The position numbers were made by a program, and so were the translations under genes. A stretch of 64,000 bases of DNA. Origin: an uncultured bacterium. Lineage in GTDB: Bacteria; Cyanobacteriota; Vampirovibrionia; Gastranaerophilales; Gastranaerophilaceae. Under the pieces are notes generated by a model. That model was not told where the DNA came from and did not search any database. It saw only the letters and a list, made by a program, of their open reading frames with translations. This document shows, one piece after another, positions 43,877 to 53,227 of the stretch. Location of the stretch: positions 1 to 64,000 of the forward strand of contig CASDOW010000011.1 of the NCBI GenBank assembly GCA_949282195.1. The letters are read 5' to 3'. How positions within the stretch are numbered: the stretch's first letter is position 1; each line of letters opens with the position of its first letter.

Positions 43877-45979
43877 ATGAGTAATGTTTCACTGCAAAAT
43901 AATGCCGCTATAACGCCACAGCAGCAAATAACACTTAAAAAACAGGCTAATCAACCTGAATTTTCTGCTGTTGATAAAGATAAAATCAAACAAGATGCAG
44001 TTGAGCTTGCTCAACAAGGACACCAAGCCATTAAAGAAAACTGGATTTTCTCTACACTGAGAAATGTTTTTCATATTGAAGATCCTAAAAAATTCTTAAC
44101 CTCATTAGGGCTTACCTTGGCAACAGTTGTAGGACTTGCCTATATCGGCAATAAATCCGTAAATAAAATGGCGGATTTAGGTCAAAAAGTTGACGATATT
44201 TTAGCCGGTAACAAACTATATCAAAATTTTAGCAAGTTTTTTAGCGGTGTAAAAGAAAAAACAGTTTCAACTCTTAAAAAATCCAAAACTCTGGAAGATA
44301 TTTTAAATACATTTAAAAACAGAAAAGCCACTCCAAAAGCAGATTTAACAAGAGGCTACGGCGGAGGTTTCGGCTCCATATTCTCGCTTACTCCTGTTGA
44401 CACTGCAAGAACATTATTAGGTAAAAACTCAAGCACCACATTTAGAGATCTTTTACAAGCATTTAAAAGCGAGGGCGAAGTTCAAAAATTCATAGAATTT
44501 GCAAAAAGTGATTCAAAAGCCGCACTTGAAGTATTAACTCAAACAGTAGGAGATAAAGGACAAGCTCAACAAATCTTTGACGGCGTCAATAAAGGCTTAG
44601 CTACAGTATCTAAGCTTGTTGGCAAAGATAAAGCTCCTGATTTCTTCTATAAACTTGCAAATTCATCAAACGGCATTGTAAGCAACAAAAAATTCTGTTT
44701 GGAATTAACAGACGCAATTTATCAAAATTTTGGACTTAAAAATAAAAAAGAACTTTTGGAATTCCTAAAAGTGCTTAAAAAGGGTGAAACCTATAAAGGG
44801 ATTGATTTATCTGAATTTACAGGAATTACAATGAATCAATCAAGCAATATATTTGATAAACTTGTCGGCAGTTGGTGGCCTGTTAATGCAATTGACAAAA
44901 TAGGCAAGGGAATATTCAAAAGCAAATGGAAAGAATTTGGCAAAGGTAATCTTGGTGATTCATTAATTAAATTCAACATTGTAAACAGTTCTTTAGCCGA
45001 TACAAAGATAGGTTCTCTAATTCAAAAGTCTATTCTTATTCCGACAGAATCAATTTCAAACTTTGTTAACGATAAATCAGGTTTAGGTGCATTTTTATGC
45101 GCAAGCATAATGAGCTTATATAACAACGTTCAAGACGCGCCAAAAGATAAAAAAGTCGCAACAATTGCAGATGATTATATTGGCACAATGGGCGCAATTG
45201 CAATTTCAACACCTATGGCTTTTGCGACCACTTATGGACTTGCAAGCTTAAAAAATCTTGAAGGCAAAACAATTACTTCAAAAGCTCTAAAAAATGTCGG
45301 CAAATTCTTCGGCATGGGTCTTGATAAAATAGCTAAAGACGGAACAATTATCAAAGGTACAAAAAATCCTATTATCAGACTTGCGGGCGGTGCTTTGAGG
45401 TTTGTATTAATTATGTTTGTATTCCAAGGTGCTTTCTCAAAACCAATCAGAGGCGCTATACATAAAGTCTTTGGAAAACCATATAATAAAGCAGAAGAAG
45501 AAGCAAAAGCACAATATCAGGCTCAAATAGAAGCTATAACTCAACAATTGGGAATGACACCTGAAGAATATGTTCAAAAAATTCATGATAACCCGCAAGT
45601 AATTGAAAGGCTTCAAAATGACCCCAAGTTAGCTGAAGCTGCAAAAAATAATCCAAAGATTTTAGCAGATTTGCTTAATGGAAAAGAAATTTCTTTCAAC
45701 TCTAACCCAATGGCTCATTCAGCCCAAAATCAAAGACCACAAATGAGCCCATATAACACTAATTTTATTAATAACAAAAGAAATACGCTAAACGCTCAAC
45801 AACCGACAGTCAACAATACAAATATAAATACGACTAAACCGATTGACACTGCAACATATATTCCATCCAGCGAATTTATTGCACCCGCCTCTCAATACAG
45901 CCAAGAGCAAATGGATAAAATAAGCAGGGCTATGCAAAATGCAGATAAAGCATTAAAAAATGCTGAAAAATATATTTAA
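43877..45979 (+). CDS. Large lineage-type protein with membrane segments, unknown function
   Basis: 700 aa; no family recognised. No signal peptide. Residues 1-65 are Gln/Ala-rich and polar. Hydrophobic segments occur at about 72-92 (SLGLTLATVVGLAYIG), near 393-415 (FLCASIMSLYNNV), 430-455 and 508-525 (LRFVLIMFVFQGAF). Between them lie Lys/Phe/Leu-rich helical stretches with a Gly-rich patch (GYGGGFG). The C-terminal 150 residues are a Gln/Asn/Pro-rich, low-complexity tail ending in a short helix. The layout suggests a membrane-bound scaffold with a disordered tail; which side the tail faces cannot be told. A terminator follows. Confidence 0.7.
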   Translation: MSNVSLQNNAAITPQQQITLKKQANQPEFSAVDKDKIKQDAVELAQQGHQAIKENWIFSTLRNVFHIEDPKKFLTSLGLTLATVVGLAYIGNKSVNKMADLGQKVDDILAGNKLYQNFSKFFSGVKEKTVSTLKKSKTLEDILNTFKNRKATPKADLTRGYGGGFGSIFSLTPVDTARTLLGKNSSTTFRDLLQAFKSEGEVQKFIEFAKSDSKAALEVLTQTVGDKGQAQQIFDGVNKGLATVSKLVGKDKAPDFFYKLANSSNGIVSNKKFCLELTDAIYQNFGLKNKKELLEFLKVLKKGETYKGIDLSEFTGITMNQSSNIFDKLVGSWWPVNAIDKIGKGIFKSKWKEFGKGNLGDSLIKFNIVNSSLADTKIGSLIQKSILIPTESISNFVNDKSGLGAFLCASIMSLYNNVQDAPKDKKVATIADDYIGTMGAIAISTPMAFATTYGLASLKNLEGKTITSKALKNVGKFFGMGLDKIAKDGTIIKGTKNPIIRLAGGALRFVLIMFVFQGAFSKPIRGAIHKVFGKPYNKAEEEAKAQYQAQIEAITQQLGMTPEEYVQKIHDNPQVIERLQNDPKLAEAAKNNPKILADLLNGKEISFNSNPMAHSAQNQRPQMSPYNTNFINNKRNTLNAQQPTVNNTNINTTKPIDTATYIPSSEFIAPASQYSQEQMDKISRAMQNADKALKNAEKYI

Positions 45980-45997
45980 CAAGATTAATCGCTTAAT

Positions 45998-46027
45998 AAA
46001 AAAAGACCTTTAAAAGGTCTTTTTTTA
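45998..46027. terminator. Bidirectional terminator between the 700-aa gene and the TolC-like gene
   Basis: AAAAAAGACCTTTAAAAGGTCTTTTTTT, an inverted repeat with A tract on one side and T tract on the other. It can end the plus-strand gene (stop 45979) and the minus-strand gene (stop 46032). Confidence 0.85.
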
Positions 46028-46031
46028 TTAT

Positions 46032-47384
46032 CTAAATTCTTGCACCCGTTGCTTTATACAAACCAATCTTATCAATGTAACAAGCCAGTTTTGAAGAAAC
46101 AACATTTTGTTCCATATATAAAAGAGCTTCTTTTTGCTGCAATAAATCCAATTTAGATATTACACCCGTGTTATATTTTGATTGACTTAATTTATAATCT
46201 TTATCTTGAATATTAAAAGCTATAATATTATTTTGTAGTTTTTCTTTATCTGATTTTAAATTGTATAAAGAATCATTAACTTCTTGAATAGAAGTTATAT
46301 TTGTTTTTTGGTATTGCGCTAAAAGCTGTTCATATTTATTTTTTTGCAATTTTAATTTAGCAACACGTGCAAAACCCGTAAATATTGGTAAATCAGCACT
46401 TGCTCCTAAAATTGAAAATGCATTTTTCCAATCCATTGCACCAAAAGACGAAGCAGCAACAAAAGTCAACATTCCTAAAATATTAATTGAAGGCAAAAAC
46501 TCTTTTTTTGCAACTCTTACATCAATTCCTGCTGATTCCAATTGTTTTTCTATTGATTTATAATCAGGGCGATTAACAATTACTTCTGATGAAATTTCTT
46601 TAGGTACAACAATTTGACCGTTTAAATCGTCATAAGAAATTCTCTTATATTCGCCGATATTATTAGGACTATCGCCGATTAAAACCGCCATTGCATTTAA
46701 TAAGTTTGTTCTGTTTTTCTTGTATTCAATTAAATCATTTTGGGCTAAAACGTAAGATTTTTCAGCCAAAATCAAATCAGAAGTAGAACTTATTCCTTCT
46801 TGGTTTGATATTTTCATTAAATCGTAAATTTGTTTTCTGTCATTTGTTAATTTTTCTTGAATTTCAATGACCTTATCAAGTTTTACTATATTATAGTATG
46901 TTGACCCAACCAAAGATATTATAGCAATATCAGAAGCTTGAGTTTGATAAACTGCGCCTTCTAAAAGTTTTTTAGAAGATTTTGTTTTATCCCAATTTTT
47001 GCCGAATATATCAAGCTCATATTGCGCCATTATAGGCAGGGCAATTGAACCTTGAGTGTTTGTTTGCTCCGGAAACTTGGTTAAAAAAGGAGCAGCCCCC
47101 AATGAAACCACAGGCAGCTGCCCAGCTCTCGTAGCCATAACATTTATATTCGCTTGTTCAATCTTTAAAGCGGCTGTTTTTATATCATAGTTATTATTTA
47201 TAGCGGTTGCTATATATTTTTCCAAATACGGGTCATTTTGTTTTTTCCACCAATCAAAATTAACGTAATCTAAAACAGTTTGTTTATTTTGTTCTTTTCT
47301 TTTTTCTAAAATTGCACTTGCAGGATTAACAACAAAAGCAAAATTAAAAAATATTAATAATGTTAATGCGACTAATTTCTTCAT
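46032..47384 (-). CDS. TolC-family outer membrane efflux protein
   Basis: 450 aa. Signal peptide at residues 1-24 (cleavage near ASA); no lipobox Cys follows. The long helical repeats of the OEP family are clear (AALKIEQANINVMATRAGQLP, the RPDYKSIEKQLESAGIDVRVAKKEFLPSI segment near 275, and the second-half copy). It would form the outer-membrane duct for the EmrAB-like pump encoded on the opposite strand. It implies a two-membrane envelope. Its promoter region contains a palindromic site shared with the marR gene. Confidence 0.9.
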   Translation of the reverse strand: MKKLVALTLLIFFNFAFVVNPASAILEKRKEQNKQTVLDYVNFDWWKKQNDPYLEKYIATAINNNYDIKTAALKIEQANINVMATRAGQLPVVSLGAAPFLTKFPEQTNTQGSIALPIMAQYELDIFGKNWDKTKSSKKLLEGAVYQTQASDIAIISLVGSTYYNIVKLDKVIEIQEKLTNDRKQIYDLMKISNQEGISSTSDLILAEKSYVLAQNDLIEYKKNRTNLLNAMAVLIGDSPNNIGEYKRISYDDLNGQIVVPKEISSEVIVNRPDYKSIEKQLESAGIDVRVAKKEFLPSINILGMLTFVAASSFGAMDWKNAFSILGASADLPIFTGFARVAKLKLQKNKYEQLLAQYQKTNITSIQEVNDSLYNLKSDKEKLQNNIIAFNIQDKDYKLSQSKYNTGVISKLDLLQQKEALLYMEQNVVSSKLACYIDKIGLYKATGARI

Positions 47385-47454
47385 ATTTCCTCTAATTAAA
47401 CGGTGTCTTATAATTTAATTATTGCATTTTTTATAATAGAATGGTAGCATATTA

Positions 47455-47472
47455 ATGTTGCAAATGCAACAT
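47455..47472. promoter_or_regulatory. Palindromic operator, probable MarR binding site
   Basis: ATGTTGCA-AA-TGCAACAT, a perfect 8-bp inverted repeat with a 2-nt centre. It lies 30 bp before the chosen marR start and 70 bp before the TolC-like gene on the other strand. TATAAT/ATTATA is nearby at 47432-47437. Position and symmetry fit autoregulation plus control of the divergent gene. The binding itself is inference. Confidence 0.65.
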
Positions 47473-47502
47473 GTATTTTATACAACATATAAAGAAAGAA
47501 TT

Positions 47503-47970
47503 ATGGACTACGAATATCTGACAAAATACGAGGATTCACTTTTTTATCAAATTCATGTAAGCGCTAAAATATTCCACATGCTTTTTGATCAATTCTTTAA
47601 AGAATTAAAAATCGGGCTAAGTGCAAATGAACATCTTGCGCTTAAAATAATTTCAGAAACAAAAGACTGCTGTCAAAGAGATTTAGCAAGAATTCTTTTA
47701 AAAGACCGCTCAAATACCGGAAAACTTGTCAACTTTTTAAAAGAACAAGGCTATATAGAAATTAAATTATCAACTAAAAACAATAGGCCCGTTAAAATTC
47801 TTACCATAACAAAAAAAGGTTCTAAAATAATCGATAAAATGTCTAAAATAACCGAACCAATCGTTAAAAAAATTCAAAGCGAAATTTCAAAAGAAGTTAT
47901 TGAAGAAACAAAAAAATCACTTCAAAATTTCATAAAAGTTGTAGAAAAAGCTGTAAAAACAAATATATAG
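47503..47970 (+). CDS. MarR-family transcriptional regulator
   Basis: 155 aa from ATG 47503. The longer frame (from TTG 47455) would read through the palindromic operator and is unlikely. A winged helix-turn-helix fills about 45-115 (GLSANEHLALKIISE, CCQRDLARILLKDRSNTGKLVNFLKEQGYIE, TITKKGSKII). Helices at both ends form the dimer interface. It heads an operon with the HlyD- and EmrB-like genes and is the likely local repressor, probably released by the drugs that the pump exports. Confidence 0.9.
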   Translation: MDYEYLTKYEDSLFYQIHVSAKIFHMLFDQFFKELKIGLSANEHLALKIISETKDCCQRDLARILLKDRSNTGKLVNFLKEQGYIEIKLSTKNNRPVKILTITKKGSKIIDKMSKITEPIVKKIQSEISKEVIEETKKSLQNFIKVVEKAVKTNI

Positions 47971-47979
47971 GAGAAAAAA

Positions 47980-48969
47980 ATGTCAAATGAGCATACAGTA
48001 GATGAAGAAAACAAAAAACAAAAAAGATTTAAAAAAAGAAAAATATTAGTACCAATAGCAATTATAGCAACAATTTTAACTTTTGCATATTTATTCTATG
48101 AAAGTCATTTTCAATCAACGGATGATGCCTATGTTGAAGCCGATATTATTCAGGTAACTCCAAAAGTATCAGGACATATCATAGAAAGCTATGTTAAAGA
48201 CAACATGGAAATTAAAAAAGGTGACTTAGTAGCTAAAATTGATGATGAAGTATATATTGAAAAATATAAACAAGCAAAAGCCGCATATCAAAAAGCGCTT
48301 TTAAATCAAAAAAATGCAAAAGCAAATCTAAGCGCAGTTAATTCAGAAATTCAATTAGCTAAAACAGACCTTGAAAGATATAAAACACTATATCAACAAG
48401 GTGCTGTATCAAAGCAAACACTAGATAAAGCACAAACTAATTACGATTCTGTTCTAGCTCGTCAAACAAAAGCAAAAGAAGATATCTTTGCTGACGGTCA
48501 AAATGTTGCTGACGCTGATTTAAAAACTCTTGAAGCAATCATGAAGCAAGCTGAACTTAACTTAAAATATACAAATGTTATTGCCCCGAATACAGGAACA
48601 ATAACAAACAGAAGAATTGAAAAAGGAAGCTATGTATCTGTCGGAGGTCCTTTATTTGCAATAGTGCCCGATGAGGTATGGATTGTAGCCAACTTTAAAG
48701 AAAATCAAGTGGGTCAAATGCGCCCCGGTCAACCTGTTACAATAAAAGTTGACGCTTATAAACATAAAAAATTCAAAGGACACGTCGATTCAATTCAAAG
48801 AGCATCAGGCGCTAAATCAAGCTTATTCCCGCCTGAAAATGCAGTTGGTTCATTTGTAAAAATTGTACAAAGAATACCCGTTAAGATAGTTTTTGATGAA
48901 CCTATAGATAAATCTCAATACAACATTGTCTCAGGAATGAGCGTAGTACCTAAAGTGAAAGTAAAATAG
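47980..48969 (+). CDS. EmrA-like membrane fusion (HlyD family) protein
   Basis: 329 aa. A Lys-rich cytoplasmic tail and one membrane helix (24-43) precede the periplasmic part. The typical STDDAYVEADIIQVTPKVSGHI opens the lipoyl half; a coiled-coil hairpin spans about 95-190; the second lipoyl half and barrel follow (VIAPNTGTITNRR, PGQPVTIKVDAY). It would bridge the MFS pump to the TolC-like protein. TAGGAG precedes the ATG by 6-7 nt. Gaps to both operon neighbours are about 10 bp. Confidence 0.93.
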   Translation: MSNEHTVDEENKKQKRFKKRKILVPIAIIATILTFAYLFYESHFQSTDDAYVEADIIQVTPKVSGHIIESYVKDNMEIKKGDLVAKIDDEVYIEKYKQAKAAYQKALLNQKNAKANLSAVNSEIQLAKTDLERYKTLYQQGAVSKQTLDKAQTNYDSVLARQTKAKEDIFADGQNVADADLKTLEAIMKQAELNLKYTNVIAPNTGTITNRRIEKGSYVSVGGPLFAIVPDEVWIVANFKENQVGQMRPGQPVTIKVDAYKHKKFKGHVDSIQRASGAKSSLFPPENAVGSFVKIVQRIPVKIVFDEPIDKSQYNIVSGMSVVPKVKVK

Positions 48970-48979
48970 AGGCACCAAA

Positions 48980-50536
48980 GTGGCACATACACAACAAGAA
49001 ACTTGGGAACCCAAAAATAACCCTTGGATAATATGCATACCCCTAATGGTAGCAGCATTTATGTTTGTTTTGGATGAAACCATAGCCAACGTTGCTCTTC
49101 CATATATGGCAGGAAGCTTCTCTGTTTCAAGACAAGAAAGCACTTGGATTTTAACAAGCTACTTGATTGCATCAGGGATTGTAATTCCTTCGGTTGACTT
49201 TTTCAGTAAATTAATCGGAAGAAAAAATTTCTTCATTTTAAGTATCATAATCTTTACTGTAGCTTCATTTCTTTGCGGAACATCGCGTTCACTGCCCGAA
49301 ATGGTAATAATGCGTATTTTGCAAGGTTTTGGCGGAGGTGCATTATTGCCCTTATCGCAAGCAATAATGCTTGAATTGTTTCCGGTTGAAAAGAGAGCTC
49401 AATCAATGGCATTATTTGGGCTTGTTGTTGTTATTGCTCCAATTATAGGACCTGTATTAGGCGGTTGGATAACAACAAACTGGTCTTGGCCTTTTATATA
49501 TTTTATCAACATACCCGTAGGCATAATGGCAGTAGGTTTAGCTAAAAAATTCATCGAAGATCCGCCTTATGCTAAAAAACAAGATAATGTAAAAATAGAC
49601 GGACTTGGTTTTTGTATGCTTATCGGCTGGCTGACCTGTATGCAAATTGTTTTAGATAAAGGTAATGATGCAGACTGGTTCGGCTCGACTTGGGTTTGTT
49701 GGTTAACTTTCTTTGCCGTTGTTTTTGCCGTTTGGTTCTTCTATATTCAATCAACAAAAAAAGATTCACTAATCGATTTAAGAGTTTTTAAAGACAGAAA
49801 TTTCTTTTTTGGAACTGTAATTCAAATAGTAATGCAAGGAGTTTTATTAGCATCTTTAGCAATTTTACCACAATTTTTACAAGGACTAATGGGCTATGAC
49901 GCCTATCTTTCAGGTCTTGCAATGATGCCAAGAGGCATTGGCGCCCTTTCAACGGTAATCTTCATCGGCACAATCGGAAGCAAAATAAACGGCAAGCTTC
50001 TGGTAATGATGGGGTTGGGCTTATTAAGCTTTTCAAGCTTTATGTTGTGTGAATTAAACTTAAATATAGCAACAGTAAATATTGCAATACCTAACTTTAT
50101 TATGGGTATCGGCATGTCTATGTGTATGATTCCAATTATTACACTATCGACAATGACTCTAAAAAATGAGCAAATGACAAACGCCTCAGGTGTGCAAAAT
50201 CTTTTAAAAAATATAGGTGGTGCAATTGGTACATCTATTGTAACAACGTTAATTTCAAGGAAAGCTCAGGCCCATCAGAGTTTCCTTGTTGATAATTTGA
50301 CCATGCTAAACGACAATTTTATTGAAAGATTACAATACTACCAAGCGGCATTTACTTCTATGTCTAACGATATCCATGCAAATTATATGGCACAAACAAT
50401 GTTATATAAACAAATGTTACAGCAGGCAAACATGGGTGCTTTCAGAGATACCTTTGAGGTATGCGCTATTGCCTGCTGTGTAATCATACCACTTGTACTA
50501 TTTGTAAAAGGAATCCCTAAAAAGAAAAGTTCATAG
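48980..50536 (+). CDS. EmrB-like MFS drug efflux permease (DHA2, 14 TM)
   Basis: 518-aa proton-coupled exporter. About 14 hydrophobic segments. Family motifs: LDETIANVALPYMAG in TM1, LIGRKNFFI (motif A), MRILQGFGGGALLP (motif B) and LGPxxGG in TM5 (APIIGPVLGGWI, motif C). It starts at GTG with GAGG about 8 nt before. With MarR, EmrA-like and TolC-like genes it completes a tripartite pump, probably for hydrophobic drugs, bile acids or fatty acids. A terminator follows. Confidence 0.93.
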   Translation: MAHTQQETWEPKNNPWIICIPLMVAAFMFVLDETIANVALPYMAGSFSVSRQESTWILTSYLIASGIVIPSVDFFSKLIGRKNFFILSIIIFTVASFLCGTSRSLPEMVIMRILQGFGGGALLPLSQAIMLELFPVEKRAQSMALFGLVVVIAPIIGPVLGGWITTNWSWPFIYFINIPVGIMAVGLAKKFIEDPPYAKKQDNVKIDGLGFCMLIGWLTCMQIVLDKGNDADWFGSTWVCWLTFFAVVFAVWFFYIQSTKKDSLIDLRVFKDRNFFFGTVIQIVMQGVLLASLAILPQFLQGLMGYDAYLSGLAMMPRGIGALSTVIFIGTIGSKINGKLLVMMGLGLLSFSSFMLCELNLNIATVNIAIPNFIMGIGMSMCMIPIITLSTMTLKNEQMTNASGVQNLLKNIGGAIGTSIVTTLISRKAQAHQSFLVDNLTMLNDNFIERLQYYQAAFTSMSNDIHANYMAQTMLYKQMLQQANMGAFRDTFEVCAIACCVIIPLVLFVKGIPKKKSS

Positions 50537-50560
50537 TTTTAATACCGAAATCTCGAAAGC

Positions 50561-50586
50561 AAAGGCTGCAAATTGCAGCCTTTTTA
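50561..50586 (+). terminator. Intrinsic terminator of the marR-emrAB-like operon
   Basis: AAAGGCTGCAATTTGCAGCC-type hairpin (stem AAAGGCTGCA/TGCAGCCTTT) with a T5 tail, 25 bp after the stop. Confidence 0.88.
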
Positions 50587-50621
50587 TTCTCTTTGTTGCC
50601 TATAAATTTTATAAGCCGTAT

Positions 50622-51509
50622 TTACTTTTTAACTTTTTTCAATTTTGTTTTTTGAAATATCATAATATATTCATGCTCAAATATATTAAATCCGCCTGAT
50701 AACGCTCTATAACGCCACAAATTTGCGGTTTTGCCTTTTGCTTTTTCGTTACCCGTGATGTTTTTAACAATAACTGCTTTAGTTACAAACCCTAATTCTT
50801 CCATGCGCCTTTGACATTCAAAACCTAATGAAATATATCTGCTGTTTGCATACTTATCGCCGATAATTAAAGCAGCAAAACGATTTTGCTCCAATAAATC
50901 ATAGCCGTTTTTTGCAACTTTTTTAAATAAATCATAAAATTCTTCTGTTGTTGCACAGTTAGATAAATCTTCTTTTTTATCGGAAAATTTAATTATATCA
51001 TCATAAGGAGGATGCAAAATTAATAATTGTGCCTCTTTTTTTCCCATAATATCAAGACGCGCTTTTATTTTTTCTTTTGTTTCAGCGCTTGCGCTGTCAC
51101 CTTGAATTATATTTACATCTACAACAAGCTCTTTTGGTGTAAATTTTTCTGAAACATAATCCACCATTTCTTGTTTTAATTCAACCCCGATACAACGTCT
51201 TTCAAGATTTTTAGCTTCAATACCGGTTGTGCCCGAACCAAAAAACAAATCAAGAACAATATCGCCTTTTTTTGTATATCTTTCAAGAAGCTGGGTTGCA
51301 ATTTGAGGAATATAATTACCGTGGTAATCATAACTGTGCCCGTTTTTCTTTTCGCGCGCAGAAAATTCCCACCAAGTACCTGTTTTTATATTTTCATATA
51401 ATTTCCAATTATTTAAATCAATATCATTATAAGGCTTTGTTTTTGGCGCTTTAACCACTTCGAGCTTGGCTGTCTTTTGCTTCTTAGCGCTTTTTGAACT
51501 GATAGGCAT
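50622..51509 (-). CDS. Orphan site-specific DNA methyltransferase
   Basis: 295 aa from ATG 51509, which has GGGGAAG 9 nt upstream; the longer frame adds a hydrophobic stretch that is unlikely to be translated. The SAM-binding motif I is LDLFFGSGTTGIEA near 90, and RRCIGVEL follows. The catalytic motif IV reads LHPPYDDI near 171, with His in the first position of the usual (D/N/S)PPY. This variant occurs in a known subgroup of N4-cytosine/N6-adenine methylases. No restriction enzyme is adjacent, so it may be a solitary regulatory methylase. Confidence 0.85.
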   Translation of the reverse strand: MPISSKSAKKQKTAKLEVVKAPKTKPYNDIDLNNWKLYENIKTGTWWEFSAREKKNGHSYDYHGNYIPQIATQLLERYTKKGDIVLDLFFGSGTTGIEAKNLERRCIGVELKQEMVDYVSEKFTPKELVVDVNIIQGDSASAETKEKIKARLDIMGKKEAQLLILHPPYDDIIKFSDKKEDLSNCATTEEFYDLFKKVAKNGYDLLEQNRFAALIIGDKYANSRYISLGFECQRRMEELGFVTKAVIVKNITGNEKAKGKTANLWRYRALSGGFNIFEHEYIMIFQKTKLKKVKK

Positions 51510-51634
51510 AATTAAAATCTTCCCCAATTGTAATGATAAAAGTATAAATAAATAAGCCATAAATAAAATCAACCTAATATATTAAAAATTTTTAAGTTCT
51601 CGCAATTTTTTTTATTTAGTGGTTTTATCTTTGT

Positions 51635-53227
51635 ATGTTAAATGTTAATTCTATAAATTTTAATAAATTTGCTGCTTCAACTAAACCCAAAATTCAAAAC
51701 AATAATAAATTGAGCATTTACTACTATAATGATACTCACGGCAATTCTGACCAAATGGCAGGTATAGTTGAAAGCGCTAAAGATTTCAAAGCAAGAAACA
51801 AAGACACGGCACATTTTGTATTATCTTCCGGCGACAACGTCTCAGGAGCAGATACAAAGAAAAACAGCTTTATTTTTGACTTAATGCAAAATATAATGCA
51901 AGTTGGCGTTTCCGCTGTCGGAAACCATGAACTGGATGCAGGCGCCCATGGGTTTAAAGAAGCAATAAAAGGTAAAAACATTCCTTTTGTTGTTACAAAT
52001 GCCGAATTTGAAGATGATAGCCCAATGCGACATCTTACAACAAAATCAATAATAAAAGAACAAAATGGAGTAAAATACGGATTTATCGGTGCAATGCCCA
52101 TTGATTTTGAAAAATGCACCAAAGAAAAAGCCCAAGAAGGCATTGAAGTAATGGACTTTGACGATACCATTGAAGCACTTCAAGATGAAATTAACAAGTT
52201 AAGACAACAAGGGGTTAATAGGATTATCCTTTTATCTCATACAGGTAATGAAGTTGAAAAACAGCTGGCTAAAAATCTTGACGGTGTTGATATTATAATG
52301 GGCGGACACAGCCACACAGTTGTTGAAGGATTAAAACAAGGTGAAAATCTTTTAACCTCAAAATCAAACGAACCCGTTATTGTAACTCAAGCAGGGGAAA
52401 ACGGAAAATACTACGGACTTTTAGACGTTGAATTTGATGATAACGGAGTTATCAAAAAAGCAAACAATGTACTTGTTCAAAGCCCACAAAGTGAAAAAAG
52501 CCCCGTAATAGAATATATAAAAGAACAAAACTTAGGCAAAAGCCCGCTTGTAGGTAAAATTTCAAAAACGGTTGTTATGCCTAAAAATAGAAGAGTAGAG
52601 CCAAACGCTTGGACAAATCTGGTGGCAGATTCAATGAGAGCTGAGCTTGATTGCGATATTGCTCTTATCAATTCCGCTAATATAAGAAAAATGCCAAAAG
52701 TAGGCAATTTAACCCAAAGAGATATTTCAGAAACTGCTCCTATGAAAAACAAGCTTCTCAAAACAAAAGTTACGCAAAAACAAATTGTAGAAGCGATAAG
52801 AACAGCTGCAAAAGAATCAATGACCTCTGATGGCGGAGAACCGGGGCTTTTGCAAGTTAGCGGTTTAACTTATAAAATAAACGATAAAGGCGATTTATTG
52901 GAAATGAATTTTGTGGACAAAAACGGCACCAAAATCCTCATTGACATCAACAATCCGTCTGACTCTATAACATATACCGCTGCTTATGATGATTTTGTCG
53001 CAAGAGAAGACGGTGAATATCCGTTAATGAAACCAAGGTTTGAAGTACAACACTTTGATTTCGATAAAGACGATACCGCAATCAGGTATATCTCTAAACT
53101 TCAAAATAAAGATAATTTAGAACTTATTGATGATAAAAGACTTGAAATATTGAAAACATCACAACCGCAGCTATTAAGCAGTAGTAACCAAAAGTTCTTA
53201 AACTTAACCGTCCCAAAAGCTTCATAA
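51635..53227 (+). CDS. Bifunctional metallophosphatase/5'-nucleotidase
   Basis: 530 aa of the UshA/YfkN type, hydrolysing nucleotides or related phosphoesters. The N-terminal metallophosphatase domain has YYNDTHGN, SSGDNVSGA, VGNHELDAG and GGHSHT; the C-terminal 5'-nucleotidase domain spans about 300-500. Unlike most of the family it has no signal peptide: it begins with an Asn/Ser-rich stretch (MLNVNSINFNKFAAS), so it is either cytoplasmic or exported some other way. The last 104 bp overlap uppP on the opposite strand. Confidence 0.88.
   Translation: MLNVNSINFNKFAASTKPKIQNNNKLSIYYYNDTHGNSDQMAGIVESAKDFKARNKDTAHFVLSSGDNVSGADTKKNSFIFDLMQNIMQVGVSAVGNHELDAGAHGFKEAIKGKNIPFVVTNAEFEDDSPMRHLTTKSIIKEQNGVKYGFIGAMPIDFEKCTKEKAQEGIEVMDFDDTIEALQDEINKLRQQGVNRIILLSHTGNEVEKQLAKNLDGVDIIMGGHSHTVVEGLKQGENLLTSKSNEPVIVTQAGENGKYYGLLDVEFDDNGVIKKANNVLVQSPQSEKSPVIEYIKEQNLGKSPLVGKISKTVVMPKNRRVEPNAWTNLVADSMRAELDCDIALINSANIRKMPKVGNLTQRDISETAPMKNKLLKTKVTQKQIVEAIRTAAKESMTSDGGEPGLLQVSGLTYKINDKGDLLEMNFVDKNGTKILIDINNPSDSITYTAAYDDFVAREDGEYPLMKPRFEVQHFDFDKDDTAIRYISKLQNKDNLELIDDKRLEILKTSQPQLLSSSNQKFLNLTVPKAS

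Noticed and set aside
50622-51509. Restriction-modification system
   Set aside because: The methylase has no restriction enzyme or specificity subunit within reach; neighbours are an efflux operon and a nucleotidase.
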